64,000 bases of DNA from Chaetoderma sp. LZ-2023a (GCA_034401795.1 CM067373.1:86399023-86463022), one strand, 5' to 3'. Shown: positions 10,576 to 22,800, counted from the first letter of the stretch. Notes: generated by a model not told the origin, from the letters alone. Made by a program: numbers and translations.

Positions 10576-10739
10576 AATAAGCAAGCAATAGTATTGATTC
10601 CCTAGTATATGTTTTGGACATAATTCTATATATTAAGTGTATCACATTTCATTACGTCATCCTCTCACACGGTCTCATATACCCATGTGTCAGCCTTTTA
10701 ACTGTTTAACTGCTGCAAGCCACCAGGCAATAATTTTAT

Positions 10740-10865
10740 CAGGCAATAACTCTGGATATGCTGAATATGTTGAAAGCATTTTGACTGAAAGTTGTTGGTG
10801 GCTAAGCCACCAACAGCTTTCAGTAAAATAGTTTTCAAAATATTCAGCATATCCAGAGTTAAACC
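10740..10865. repeat. palindrome related to the P2 hairpin
   Basis: Almost perfect foldback from CTCTGGATATGCTGAATATG to CATATTCAGCATATCCAGAG-like sequence, with the centre at GGTGGCTAAGCCACC. Stem about 55 bp. Confidence 0.8.
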
Positions 10866-11004
10866 CCATGGAAAATGTAGTCTGCAGAAATTCATTAATA
10901 ACGGTGATAAATTCTTGGAATTGAATGGAATCAATCAGGTTCCACCAATGGATGTGATCAAATCTACACATGCGCATATGTCAGCTGCAGTATTTGCTTT
11001 AGTA

Positions 11005-11105
11005 TATACATTGAATATTTTAAAATTAATTTGTCTGAAAGCCATTGCTTCCTTAGGCAGCAATGTCCTTCAGTCAAAGTATTTTCAAAATATTCAGCCA
11101 TTTTC
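11005..11105. repeat. P2-type hairpin, diverged
   Basis: TTGAATATTTTAAAATTAATTTG at the left, CAAAGTATTTTCAAAATATTCA at the right, centred on a CTTAGGCAGCAA block. Confidence 0.65.
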
Positions 11106-11337
11106 CAATTGTAATTGGAGGTGAAATTTTATTTACGGACCAAAATCAGTGTTTACTTTGTTGATTGGCTCTAATGTTACCTCACATAAGGAGAGATTAA
11201 ACGGCTGAACGTAAGGACTTAGACATCCCGGCTAGGTGGCTGCGATTATTACTTGAGTGATCACGATTGATTATTTAAGAATAATCACAATTACTCGATT
11301 AGTCAGCTTGAGAACAAATTACTCGGACAACAACAAA

Positions 11338-11893
11338 AGCTTGTCAATGATGAAAGCTGCAATGGTATTTAGAAAGCATGTCAATGATGAAAGCTGCAAT
11401 GGTGTTTAGAAAGCATGTCAATGATGAAAGCTGCAATGGTGTTTAGAAAGCATGTCAATGATGAAAGCTGCAATGGTGTTTAGAAAGCATGTCAATGATG
11501 AAAGCTGCAATGGTGTTTAGAAAGCATGTCAATGATGAAAGCTGCAATGGTGTTTAGAAAGCATGTCAATGATGAAAGCTGCAATGGTGTTTAGAAAGCA
11601 TGTCAATGATGAAAGCTGCAATGGTGTTTAGAAAGCATGTCAATGATGAAAGCTGCAATGGTGTTTAGAAAGCATGTCAATGATGAAAGCTGCAATGGTG
11701 TTTAGAAAGCATGTCAATGATGAAAGCTGCAATGGTGTTTAGAAAGCATGTCAATGATGAAAGCTGCAATGGTGTTTAGAAAGCATGTCAATGATGAAAG
11801 CTGCAATGGTGTTTAGAAAGCATGTCAATGATGAAAGCTGCAATGGTGTTTAGAAAGCATGTCAATGATGAAAGCTGCAATGGTGTTTAGAAA
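11338..11893. repeat. 37 bp minisatellite, about 15 copies
   Basis: The unit AAAGCATGTCAATGATGAAA + GCTGCAATGGTGTTTAG is repeated almost without change, so the expansion is recent. There are no unique spacers between units. Confidence 0.95.
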
Positions 11894-11972
11894 GGTCCAT
11901 TTGCAGGCCAAGAGAAGACTGGAGACTGATAAATTTTCAAACATAGTCTTCTCTTGGCTTGCAAATGGACAT
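11894..11972. repeat. P1 core palindrome, short form
   Basis: GTCCATTTGCAGGCCAAGAG to its complement at CTTGGCTTGCAAATGGAC, with the inner half deleted. Confidence 0.7.
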
Positions 11973-11984
11973 GCATTCAATGAG

Positions 11985-12172
11985 CATAATGTACATTTGC
12001 AGACCAAGAGAAGACTATTTTTTAAAGTTTAGCACTGGAATGACTGGCTCGTTATCGAGCCAGTCATTCCAGTGGTAAATTTTCAAAAGTAGTCTTCTCT
12101 TGGTCTGCAAATTGACATTTCTCAAGACCACTGTAGAAGCCGTTTTTGACTGATATAAGTGTTCTGGGGTTA
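11985..12172. repeat. P1 palindromic MITE copy
   Basis: Arms meet at GGCTCGTTATCGAGCC. The right flank CTCAAGACCACTGTAGAAGC ... GTGTTCTGGGGTTAA is the family right end. Confidence 0.8.
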
Positions 12173-12457
12173 AATGACTTCTCAAGCACCACTGCACCAA
12201 TTTTCAATTAGATTTGGCAGAAGTAGCTTTAGTGTATAGACACAGCATAGAGATCAACGATTGTTCAAACGAAACTGATTGATCAATTTCGGTGATGATC
12301 ATCCTGGATTTTGCACTACTTTTACAAACACATTTAAACATGTTCTCTGAAACCGAAATTTGCCTGGAAGGCATTGCTTCCCAAGGCTGCATTGGCTTCA
12401 TCAGATTGTTTTCGAAATATCCAATAGATTCTTGTGTGATTGGCCTGATGCTGATGC
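12173..12457. other. degenerate repeat mixture, no gene seen
   Basis: Contains an HC-like ATTTGGCAGAAG block and a worn P2-type hairpin (12348-12425). No coding evidence. Confidence 0.4.
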
Positions 12458-12487
12458 CTAATATATATATATATATATATATATATT
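12458..12487. repeat. (TA)n microsatellite
   Basis: Uninterrupted AT alternation of about 28 bp. Confidence 0.95.
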
Positions 12488-12539
12488 TCATTGTTGAACT
12501 GGTGACCTCTATGATAGTTGACCTGGTTTGAAAATCCTG

Positions 12540-12966
12540 TCACCTATCTTTTTAGTTTTTTGTGTCTTAACCTTTCTTGTGTCGACGGCGCCTCAAAGCG
12601 CTCAAAATCCTACACTTATCAATTAACCCGTTCATTTGCCAAGATTTTAAAAGAAAATTCAAATATTTGCGCAGTGAATGACCGTTTGCTGGCCAAGAGA
12701 ATTGGTTTTTTTGTAAATTCACCACTGGAATTTAGGTAAATATTTTTTAAGAGTTGGTCTTTTGACCGGCTTGGTGATTATACGGTTAATCGTCTAGGAA
12801 ATCTAAATTTGTGCTTTGTCAGTGTTCATTTGCAGGCCAAGAGAAGACTATTTTTGAAAATTTACTGTAATTCCAGTGGTAAATTTTCAAAAATAGTTGA
12901 CCCGCAAATGGACAGTCCTCAAGACTACTGCAGAGGCAATGTTACCATTATAACGACAAGTTGACA
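12540..12966. repeat. two adjacent P1-family copies, partly decayed
   Basis: The first has GTTTGCTGGCCAAGAGAATT and CCACTGGAAT only on one arm. The second (about 12786-12966) has both arms, an interrupted centre, and the right flank CCTCAAGACTACTGCAGAGGC ending at AGAGGTTAAG. Confidence 0.65.
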
Positions 12967-13269
12967 CAAGAGAGGTTAAGCCCCAAACTATGTATTGCAG
13001 TCAACTGTTATTAGGACCACCTGTTTTAACGACGACTTATTAATCTAATTTTGGTGTTTTTAAATGACTGCTGAGTAGTGACTTTCATGTCCTCTTGTTT
13101 TTGTTTACATTTAAGTGCTAGCCTACCTTGTTAATTGTAATAGTTGAAAATTTAATTATTTTTAATTAATTGGATTGTAATAATAATAACGTTTTTAATG
13201 TTTATTATATAAAGATATATTTTTCTGATAATGAGAAGTTTTATATATTTACATACAAATTGTAATTGT
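12967..13269. other. AT-rich spacer, no gene seen
   Basis: No coding block or recognised repeat before the minisatellite begins. Confidence 0.4.
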
Positions 13270-14757
13270 GAATAGTGCGTGTATGTGTGCGTGCATGTAT
13301 AAGTGAGAGAGTGTGTGTGTGCATGTATACGTGAGAGCGTGTATGCAAGTGCATGTGTACGTGAGAGAGTGTATGTGTGCGTGCATGTATACGTGAGAGT
13401 GTATGTGTGCGTGCATGTATACGTGAGAGAGTGTGTGCGTGCATGTATACGTGAGAGTGTATGTGTGCGTGCATGTATACGTGAGAGTGTATGTGTGCGT
13501 GCATGTATAAGTGAGAGAGTGTGTGCGTGCATGTATACGTGAGAGAGTGTATGCAAGTGCATGTGTACGTGAGAGAGTGTATGTGTGCGTGCATGTATAC
13601 GTGAGAGTGTATGTGTGCGTGCATGTATACGTGAGAGAGTGTGTGCGTGCATGTATACGTGAGAGTGTATGTGTGCGTGCATGTATACGTGAGAGTGTAT
13701 GTGTGCGTGCATGTATAAGTGAGAGAGTGTGTGCGTGCATGTATACGTGAGAGAGTGTATGCAAGTGCATGTGTACGTGAGAGAGTGTATGTGTGCGTGC
13801 ATGTATACGTGAGAGTGTATGTGTGCGTGCATGTATACGTGAGAGAGTATGTGTGTGTGCATGTATACGTGAGAGAGTGTATGCAAGTGCATGTGTACGT
13901 GAGAGAGTGTATGTGTGCGTGCATGTATACGTGAGAGTGTATGTGTGCGTGCATGTATACGTGAGAGAGTGTGTGCGTGCATGTATACGTGAGAGAGTGT
14001 ATGCAAGTGCATGTGTACGTGAGAGAGTGTATGTGTGCGTGCATGTATACGTGAGAGTGTATGTGTGCGTGCATGTATACGTGAGAGAGTGTGTGCGTGC
14101 ATGTATACGTGAGAGAGTGTATGTGTGCGTGCATGTATACGTGAGAGTGTATGTGTGCGTGCATGTATACGTGAGAGAGTGTGTGCGTGCATGTATACGT
14201 GAGAGAGTGTATGTGTGCGTGCATGTATACGTGAGAGAGTGTGTGCGTGCATGTGTACGTGAGAGAGTGTATGTGTGCGTGCATGTATACGTGAGAGTGT
14301 ATGTGTGCGTGCATGTATACGTGAGAGAGTGTGTGCGTGCATGTATACGTGAGAGAGTGTATGTGTGTGCGCATGTATACGTGAGAGAGTGTATGTGTGT
14401 GCGCATGTGTGCGTGAGAGAGTGTATGTGTGCGTGCATGTATACGTGAGAGAGTGTATGTGTGTGCGCATGTATACGTGAGAGAGTGTATGTGTGTGCGC
14501 ATGTGTGCGTGAGAGAGTGTATGTGTGTGCGCATGTATACGTGAGAGAGTGTATGTGTGTGCGCATGTATACGTGAGAGAGTGTATGTGTGTGCGCATGT
14601 ATACGTGAGAGAGTGTATGTGTGTGCGCATGTATACGTGAGAGAGTGTATGTGTGTGCGCATGTATACGTGAGAGAGTGTATGTGTGTGCGCATGTATAC
14701 GTGAGAGAGTGTATGTGTGTGCGCATGTGTGCGTGAGAGAGTGTATGCAAGTGTATG
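13270..14757. repeat. GT-rich minisatellite with higher-order structure
   Basis: Built from ~28-32 bp units of the type GTGTGCGTGCATGTATACGTGAGAGA. In the left part a block of 208 bp is repeated: equivalent positions 13303, 13511 and 13719 are exactly 208 bp apart. The alternating purine-pyrimidine GT/GC/AT content favours Z-DNA. Long open frames on both strands follow from the missing stop codons in the unit and are not genes. Confidence 0.93.
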
Positions 14758-14782
14758 TTTGCTCTTAACATAAGTTTGTTGT

Positions 14783-14978
14783 TTAACCCCTTAACCCTCG
14801 AATTTATTAAAGAAAATTTAAATTTTTTCATAGAAAATGGCCAGTTGCAGATGAAGGGCGAGCCAGTCATTGCAGTGGTAAATTTTCAAAAATAGTCTTC
14901 TTTTGGTCTGCAAATGGACACCTCTCAAGACCAATGCAGAAGCCATTTTTGGATGATATGAGTGTTAAAGGGTTAAAT
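14783..14978. repeat. P1 palindromic MITE copy, left arm shortened
   Basis: Begins near TTAACCCTCG and ends GAGTGTTAAAGGGTTAA. The right core arm (GAGCCAGTCATTGCAGTGG to AAATGGAC) is intact and the left core arm is mostly lost. Confidence 0.75.
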
Positions 14979-15146
14979 AACTTAGTACTGTCTCACCTTA
15001 TATTTCACTTACTTTATTTGCAATAGATTACACGAGTATTGAGTGAATAGAGCTGTAATACGTGTCAATGTGCTGTATGGCTATAAGAGTCGCTATAGTT
15101 TATGTCCAGCACTAGAACCTGTAATGATACTATGCAGTTTTACCTC

Positions 15147-15189
15147 GGTTCCAGTGTCACGGTTCCAGTGTCACGGTTCCAGTGTCACG
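15147..15189. repeat. 14 bp tandem repeat, 3 copies
   Basis: GGTTCCAGTGTCAC three times in a row. Confidence 0.9.
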
Positions 15190-15332
15190 GTTAGCTTTAT
15201 CCATTATGCTTTTAGTATTATTATGGATATAATTGCTATTAATAGAAAACTGGATTAAATGCTAGTTAGATATATGTTACCACAGGTCTTACTTTATTCA
15301 TAAAATCTATTTCCTAGCTTAGCAAATCCAAT

Positions 15333-15715
15333 TTGTCAGTCAAGTATATGATGTCATAATCAAATACGTCACAGGTAGGCTGACGTCGCAATTGAAATAT
15401 GTCAAAAATGGTTTATCTAAGTCTGTCAGGCACTTAATTGTCCATGTGTACGAATTATGTCTTTACTACTTAATGACGATTCTGTTGGATATTTCGCAAC
15501 TAATTTGACTGGGTGCTGTTAGACAGCAACAGCACCCAGTCAAATTAGTTTCAAAATATTCAACAGCTTACCTCTATAGTTTTCTGGAACTTGAGATTCA
15601 GAGAGTTCAGGATTTGATAGATCCCAACATGGGCGAAAATGTGGGCGGAGCTTACCTAGAGATAGGCGGGGCATAACTAATAGTGTATTCATTCATTGTC
15701 TCTGGATCTATCTAC
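15333..15715 (+). repeat. P2 MITE copy
   Basis: Has ATGATGTCATAATCAAATACGTCA at the left, the central hairpin around GACAGCAACAGCACCCAG, the TATAGTTTTCTGGAA block, and GGGCGGAGCTTACC...GGCGGGGCATAACT at the right. The left terminal repeat is missing. Confidence 0.8.
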
Positions 15716-15884
15716 AGTGAAAGAATTCAGTCTGGCGCTGAACTATCTTAGCGCTTTAATGGTCAGATTCGGTTAAAAAAATTAAATATTTTCTTATTCT
15801 TCTTCTTTTCGTTCGCTGATCATACCGCCAGTCCTGTAAGTGACTATCGACATGATCATAAGCGTTAAGTGCATGGATCCATGG

Positions 15885-16030
15885 TTTATTAGAGTGCGCT
15901 GTGCGACCTGGAACCTCCGTCTTCAGCACTCGAGGTTTCTGTCAGGGTTACCTCACCCTTATCTCCTTTAGTCGCCTCTTACGACACGCAGAGGATACGG
16001 AAGGTGTATTCTAAGCCCCACCGAAACGGG
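15885..16030. repeat. conserved short repeat, SINE-like
   Basis: The block TTTAGTCGCCTCTTACGACA followed by a GGATACGGAAGGTGTATTCT motif resembles a short sequence I associate with SINE-like repeats in many invertebrate genomes. The resemblance is from memory; no tRNA promoter boxes are evident here. Confidence 0.4.
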
Positions 16031-16039
16031 CAGTTTTCT

Positions 16040-16232
16040 TATTAAATGTCCATTTACATGCCAAGAGAATACAATTTTTGAAAATTTACCACTGGAATGA
16101 CTGGCTCGGTTTTCGAGCCAATCGTGCCAGTGGTAAATTTCCAAAAATTGTATTCTCTTGGTCTGTAAATGGACATTCCACAAGACCATATGGAGGCGTG
16201 TTTTGGCCAGCATGACCATTAAAGTGTTAATT
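16040..16232. repeat. P1 palindromic MITE copy
   Basis: Full core palindrome centred on GGCTCGGTTTTCGAGCC. Right end ACCATTAAAGTGTTAA. Confidence 0.82.
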
Positions 16233-16410
16233 CATAATCAAAGTACAGCATCTGTTAGTTAACGTCAGAATCAAAATGATGTAGTCCCGTCAAGAAAATT
16301 GAGAACTCGGCCACAAAGGTGTATGAATTGTATGTCTTTGATGAAGTTACAATTTCATAAACATTCTGTTGAATATCTTGAAAATAATTTGACTTGTTCT
16401 ATTGATGAGA
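16233..16410 (+). repeat. P2 MITE, left part only
   Basis: GTTAACGTCAGAATCAAAATG, GTATGAATTGTATGTCTTTG and CATTCTGTTGAATATCTTGA match the left half of the family. The copy stops in the hairpin. Confidence 0.6.
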
Positions 16411-16835
16411 TTGAGATTCTCTCCCTTTAATTACTCTTCATAAGAGTGCATAATATTACAAGCCTGCCATCACCCATGATGCACATGCAAGATCCTGATT
16501 GGCCAAATCGATCTGATGAACTTCATATTTGTATCCCAGAAATTGACAACTTGTTCCTGAATTAAGTATAGGTGTGACTTCAATGCCCGCAAAAATGTCT
16601 TCAGTGCATCTGAACATGATTAGGATTAACATGTTGTAGAGCAATCCAATCCATCCGAAATGTGGAGTAAAACATTAAAAAAGTCAGACGTATAACATAG
16701 ATACTGTTTCTGCACGGATTCCATAGTCATAATTTCCTGGACCGAGTTACGGTCATCCACCTTTTAAAAATATATGTAGCTCCAATTCTAACTTGTGTGC
16801 TGGAGCTTATGTTTTCAAATAATATATTCTTGAAG

Positions 16836-17480
16836 CAGTTTGAGTACTATCAGGAATGGTTGTTGATGCAACTACTGTCATCTCCATCCACACCAAATCT
16901 GGCTGTATACCTACTAGCAGGAATACTACCTATGGACGCTAAAATTCCTATCACGGTTTTGTGGTTTTTCAACAATATCTGTAATTAGCCCGAACCCAGT
17001 ATAGAAAAATAACGGCAAGAAGGCAATGCATCGTTAAGTCCTATAGCAAACATTGCTGGTCCAGCGACATGAGAAAAATTCTGCAAATACAACCTTGAAG
17101 ATCCTGTAGATTACCTTGAATCACCAATCCACAAAGAAAAATGGAAGTCATTAATAAAATGAGCAGTCCACAAGAATGGAAGCATTCGCTCACAAATCTA
17201 GGGCCCCTCTACAAATCGAGGATACATTTGTGCTCATTCGGGACATCTTCATCCTATTTTACAAATAGGGAGGCAGTCATCTCTATGCATATTGTATTAT
17301 GCAATGGTTAGAGCCGTTACTGGGACATATCCAGTAGAATTCAGAGGAACCATATTGCCTCCTATGTAGCACCAAACCACTTCATCCTCCATGCCTCATG
17401 TGAAAGTAGAGCAAATATAATGACAGATAGAACTGGATCTCATCAAGGTATTAGTTTCACTGATCTTGGCTCAGATGATA
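16836..17480 (+). pseudogene. non-LTR retrotransposon C-terminal relic
   Basis: The frame encodes a block with PSTPNLAVYLLAGILPMDAK, followed by a NIC-x-PEPSIEK motif, then DPVDYLESPIHKEKWKSLIK after shifts and stops. This order resembles the region after the RT in some LINE polyproteins (a leucine-rich block, a GILP-E/DAxI motif, a short N-I-C motif, then a D-P-L-D-x-L-x-x-P block). It is full of stops and frame changes. No RT domain or zinc knuckle is seen. The assignment is from pattern memory. Confidence 0.45.
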
Positions 17481-17509
17481 TCATCTAAACGAGAGGCCAA
17501 AGGGCATGT

Positions 17510-17880
17510 GACGCTCACCTGGCCCATTTGCATTTAAATAGACATGATGAATAATTTTCGGAAAACCGAGATGGCCACGACAAAAAAATTGACCAATCAA
17601 AATTCTCATTTGATTTGTTGCAGCTTACCGCCATAGGATCATTCCACCCAAGTTTCGCTGAAATCGGGCCATTGATTAAGGAGGGTTAGTATTTTAAATG
17701 ATTCTGGAAAATTTGTGGAAAATCCAAGACTGTTGCCAAAAAATGGACCAATCAAAATTCTGAATAGAGACTAGAGCCTAACGCTAGAATCCTTGCAGCC
17801 AAATTTGGTTAAAACCACTGATTTTCACCCAAAATACCGACCAATCAAAATTCTGAATAGAATAATAATTAATATGGATT
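17510..17880 (+). repeat. HC core repeats, partial
   Basis: Three ~150 bp units with AAAAATTGACCAATCAAAATTCT and a TTTCGCTGAAATCGGGCCATT-type block, as at 62.6-63.7 kb. It begins near the head-like GGCATGTGACGCTCACCTGG. Confidence 0.65.
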
Positions 17881-19505
17881 CTTACATTGATAAAATTTTG
17901 TGTGTGATCAGATTGATAAAAATAAAATAAATTATGTACTTTGTTTGCATCTAGATTGTAGAATTAATGTAGACAATGTAATCCGGTAGACATGTTGTTT
18001 CTGTACCGTTAGGATACGTTCAATTGATTGGGTGGTTCTCCTATGAAAGTGGTTAATAGATTTCAAGAGCAAGATCAAATGTTTGGTGCTTGGGTAGTGA
18101 TGGGATCTGAATGATTTTCAATGATTTGTAGATATATCATAAAACGATAGTCCATCCCTTCCCTTAATGAGGGCCACCTTATCCGTTGTTATGACTTCAT
18201 ACTGTCCGTTTTAAATCACTGTGTTCAAACACTAGAATGAGTCAGAGCATGGTTTAAACAGAAGAGCAAAGAATACATACAGATTTTGCAAAAAGATGGA
18301 TGGAAAGTTTAACGAGTTGGACTAAAACACCTGACTAAAATGCAAGTTCAGTGCCACTCACGAACAGGTGCTTAACTAAGTAAATAAGACTCACCAAAAT
18401 GCCACCCGATATATCCCATAGACGACGATTACTGCAGTGGTGGGATAGGAAAAAGAGGCTTGGTATGAATAACAAAATATATGAAATTACGAAGAAAGTG
18501 AAACCGCTGCACCATAATCCTGCAGGAAGAGGTTTTACAAAGAAGTTTCTGACTTCTAAGCAGGTAACTGCATATAACATCAATTCATAATCCAATACAT
18601 AGTGCGAAAAGTTACCATACCTCTAATGCCGAGGCCTTTAACACTAACTAACTTATTATCAACACCCACCCGACCCCCACCCCGGATATACAAGTTCTTA
18701 CTTTAATTATATCAATAATCCAGAAAATTATTGAACGTGTTGAATCCAGCCTATCAACGCCATCCAACACAGCACTTCGCGAGATCACTCATAGACATAA
18801 TTTCTGTCACAATGCACTCCAGGCGAGGAACATCATACTTTAAAGAAAAAAGAGAACTCTAACAGTGTTCAATGATAACTTCAAGTCATCAACCAGATAT
18901 ACCATCAGGGATATTCACATAAGAAACAAGACGCATAATCGGACATGATATTATTGATACTAACCTTCCACAAAGAATCTTATATTGATCCCGCGAAACA
19001 CCCCAAATGTCTATAGTCTGGACTGACAAAGAAAATCTTTAATCTGTCAGAAAGTACGAGAGAATGAAGTTCAAACTGCAAAGCTTCCATACATGTAACT
19101 TGTATAGCTAGGAATTCAGATGGAAGCAACATACGAAAAAGATGAAGAAACAGATCCCAACAACATCGCCATGACATTAAGCCAACCCATCTTTAGTCAA
19201 TTAAGAAACAAGCTTAAAATCTCATAAGCGTCATATTAAAAAACAGCAATGAGAATTGTTAGAGGAATGTTTCTGCAACAAGACATCCCTGGGCCCCACC
19301 AAAACCTCCACAGACTAGGATTGAAGATAGAAGAAGTTAGATAGGAAAAACTGTAAGCGTGTACATTGGGAGATGGCACAAGCAGACTTATCACGAGATA
19401 ACCGTTGAGAAGGGAGATTAATCTAACTATTTACCTCTTCAAGTGTGTCAATGATTGTGCAGAATGTTTGTAATCGAAAACTGTGTGGCTAGATAAATCG
19501 TCTTC
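17881..19505. other. AT-rich stretch without an identified gene
   Basis: I find no family match. A possible exon is listed separately at 18399. A segment near 18720-18830 reads as LSTPSNTALREITHRH with a frame that breaks soon after, which may be a transposon relic. Confidence 0.4.
18399..18563 (+). CDS. possible unidentified exon, low confidence
   Basis: An ATG frame of 55 codons, rich in Lys and Arg, ends exactly at an AAGCAG|GTAACT splice donor in phase 0. I do not recognise the product and see no matching downstream exon, so it may be chance or a transposon remnant. Confidence 0.18.
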
Positions 19506-19515
19506 ACCGGAATGT

Positions 19516-19740
19516 TAACCCTGTAATGACTAAGTTTGATATAAAAAAAATTGTTTATTGAATCTCCATTTGCAAGCCAAAAGAAGACTATATTTGACAA
19601 TTTACCACTGGAATGACTGGCTCGATTATCGAGCCAGTCATTCATGTGGTAAATTATCAAAAATCGTCTTCTCTTGGCCTGCAAATGGACATTCCTCAAG
19701 GTCACTGAATAGGCCGGTTTTGGGCGGAGTCATCAAGAAA
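19516..19740. repeat. P1 palindromic MITE copy
   Basis: Left end TTAACCCTGTAATGAC. Core palindrome centred on GGCTCGATTATCGAGCC with nearly full pairing. The right flank ATTCCTCAAGGTCACTG is typical of the family. Confidence 0.82.
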
Positions 19741-19889
19741 TGAGTAACCAAGAAAAACTGACCATGAAAGAGAACTCTACTTACTGTGCACAAGTCCAGA
19801 ATGTGGGAACTTTCTCACTCCTATAACTAACGATGGCTCGCTCATCCAACAAGGGAACTGGGTCATGCAATGAGATCGAATCTGGATCA

Positions 19890-22800
19890 TAGCTGACGGA
19901 ACATACCTTTATTGCCTCTAAAGAGCTATCAGAGAAGGTTGAATAATCCTCATAGCTGACGGAACATCCCTTTATTGCCTCTAAGAGCTATCAGAGAAGG
20001 TTGAATAATCCTCATAGCTGACGGAACATCCCTTTATTGCCTCTAAAGAGCTATCAGAGAAGGTTGAATAATCCTCATAGCTGACGGAACATCCCTTTAT
20101 TGCCTCTAAAGAGCTATCAGAGAAGGTTGAATAATCCTCATAGCTGACGGAACATCCCTTTATTGCCTCTAAAGAGCTATCAGAGAAGGTTGAATAATCC
20201 TCATAGCTGACGGAACATCCCTTTATTGCCTCTAAAGAGCTATCAAGGAAGGTTGAATAATCCTCATAGCTGACGGAACATCCCTTTATTGCCTCTAAAG
20301 AGCTATCAGAGAAGGTTGAATAATCCTCATAGCTGGCGGAACATCCCTTTATTGCCTCTAAAGAGCTATCAGAGAAGGTTGAATAATCCTCATAGCTGAC
20401 GGAACATCCCTTTATTGCCTCTAAAGAGCTATCAGAGAAGGTTGAATAATCCTCATAGCTGACGGAACATCCCTTTATTGCCTCTAAAGAGCTATCAGAG
20501 AAGGTTGAATAATCCTCATAGCTGACGGAACATCCCTTTATTGCCTCTAAAGAGCTATCAGAGAAGGTTGAATAATCCTCATAGCTGACGGAACATCCCT
20601 TTATTGCCTCTAAAGAGCTATCAGAGAAGGTTGAATAATCCTCATAGCTGACGGAACATCCCTTTATTGCCTCTAAAGAGCTATCAGAGAAGGTTGAATA
20701 ATCCTCATAGCTGACGGAACATCCCTTTATTGCCTCTAAAGAGCTATCAAGGAAGGTTGAATAATCCTCATAGCTGACGGAACATCCCTTTATTGCCTCT
20801 AAAGAGCTATCAGAGAAGGTTGAATAATCCTCATAGCTGGCGGAACATCCCTTTATTGCCTCTAAAGAGCTATCAGAGAAGGTTGAATAATCCTCATAGC
20901 TGACGGAACATCCCTTTATTGCCTCTAAAGAGCTATCAGAGAAGGTTGAATAATCCTCATAGCTGACGGAACATCCCTTTATTGCCTCTAAAGAGCTATC
21001 AGAGAAGGTTGAATAATCCTCATAGCTGACGGAACATCCCTTTATTGCCTCTAAAGAGCTATCAGAGAAGGTTGAATAATCCTCATAGCTGACGGAACAT
21101 CCCTTTATTGCCTCTAAAGAGCTATCAGAGAAGGTTGAATAATCCTCATAGCTGACGGAACATCCCTTTATTGCCTCTAAAGAGCTATCAAGGAAGGTTG
21201 AATAATCCTCATAGCTGACGGAACATCCCTTTATTGCCTCTAAAGAGCTATCAGAGAAGGTTGAATAATCCTCATAGCTGGCGGAACATCCCTTTATTGC
21301 CTCTAAAGAGCTATCAGAGAAGGTTGAATAATCCTCATAGCTGACGGAACATCCCTTTATTGCCTCTAAAGAGCTATCAGAGAAGGTTGAATAATCCTCA
21401 TAGCTGACGGAACATCCCTTTATTGCCTCTAAAGAGCTATCAGAGAAGGTTGAATAATCCTCATAGCTGACGGAACATCCCTTTATTGCCTCTAAAGAGC
21501 TATCAGAGAAGGTTGAATAATCCTCATAGCTGACGGAACATCCCTTTATTGCCTCTAAAGAGCTATCAGAGAAGGTTGAATAATCCTCATAGCTGACGGA
21601 ACATCCCTTTATTGCCTCTAAAGAGCTATCAGAGAAGGTTGAATAATCCTCATAGCTGACGGAACATCCCTTTATTGCCTCTAAAGAGCTATCAGAGAAG
21701 GTTGAATAATCCTCATAGCTGACGGAACATACCTTTATTGGCTCTAAAGAGCTATCAGAGAAGGTTGAATAATCCTCATAGCTGGCGGAACATCCCTTTA
21801 TTGCCTCTAAAGAGCTATCAGAGAAGGTTGAATAATCCTCATAGCTGACGGAACATCCCTTTATTGCCTCTAAAGAGCTATCAAAGAAGGTTGAATAATC
21901 CTCATAGCTGACGGAACATCCCTTTATTGCCTCTAAAGAGCTATCAGAGAAGGTTGAATAATCCTCATAGCTGACGGAACATACCTTTATTGCCTCTAAA
22001 GAGCTATCAGAGAAGGTTGAATAATCCTCATAGCTGACGGAACATCCCTTTATTGCCTCTAAAGAGCTATCAGAGAAGGTTGAATAATCCTCATAGCTGA
22101 CGGAACATCCCTTTATTGCCTCTAAAGAGCTATCAGAGAAGGTTGAATAATCCTCATAGCTGACGGAACATCCCTTTATTGCCTCTAAAGAGCTATCAGA
22201 GAAGGTTGAATAATCCTCATAGCTGACGGAACATCCCTTTATTGCCTCTAAAGAGCTATCAGAGAAGGTTGAATAATCCTCATAGCTGACGGAACATCCC
22301 TTTATTGCCTCTAAAGAGCTATCAGAGAAGGTTGAATAATCCTCATAGCTGACGGAACATCCCTTTATTGGCTCTAAAGAGCTATCAGAGAAGGTTGAAT
22401 AATCCTCATAGCTGACGGAACATCCCTTTATTGCCTCTAAAGAGCTATCAGAGAAGGTTGAATAATCCTCATAGCTGACGGAACATCCCTTTATTGCCTC
22501 TAAAGAGCTATCAGAGAAGGTTGAATAATCCTCATAGCTGACGGAACATCCCTTTATTGCCTCTAAAGAGCTATCAGAGAAGGTTGAATAATCCTCATAG
22601 CTGACGGAACATCCCTTTATTGCCTCTAAAGAGCTATCAGAGAAGGTTGAATAATCCTCATAGCTGACGGAACATCCCTTTATTGCCTCTAAAGAGCTAT
22701 CAGAGAAGGTTGAATAATCCTCATAGCTGACGGAACATCCCTTTATTGCCTCTAAAGAGCTATCAGAGAAGGTTGAATAATCCTCATAGCTGACGGAACA

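Noticed and set aside
10637-11124. Frames across the 10.74-11.1 kb hairpins
   Set aside because: Both strands are similar because the DNA is palindromic; no coding signature.
11338-11893. Regular 37 bp repeats resembling a CRISPR array
   Set aside because: Units are directly tandem without unique spacers, and the window is animal DNA.
13152-14870. Open frames of 473-572 residues in the GT-rich minisatellite
   Set aside because: They are His/Thr/Ser repeats dictated by a unit without stops, occur in all three minus frames and also on the plus strand, and have no gene context.
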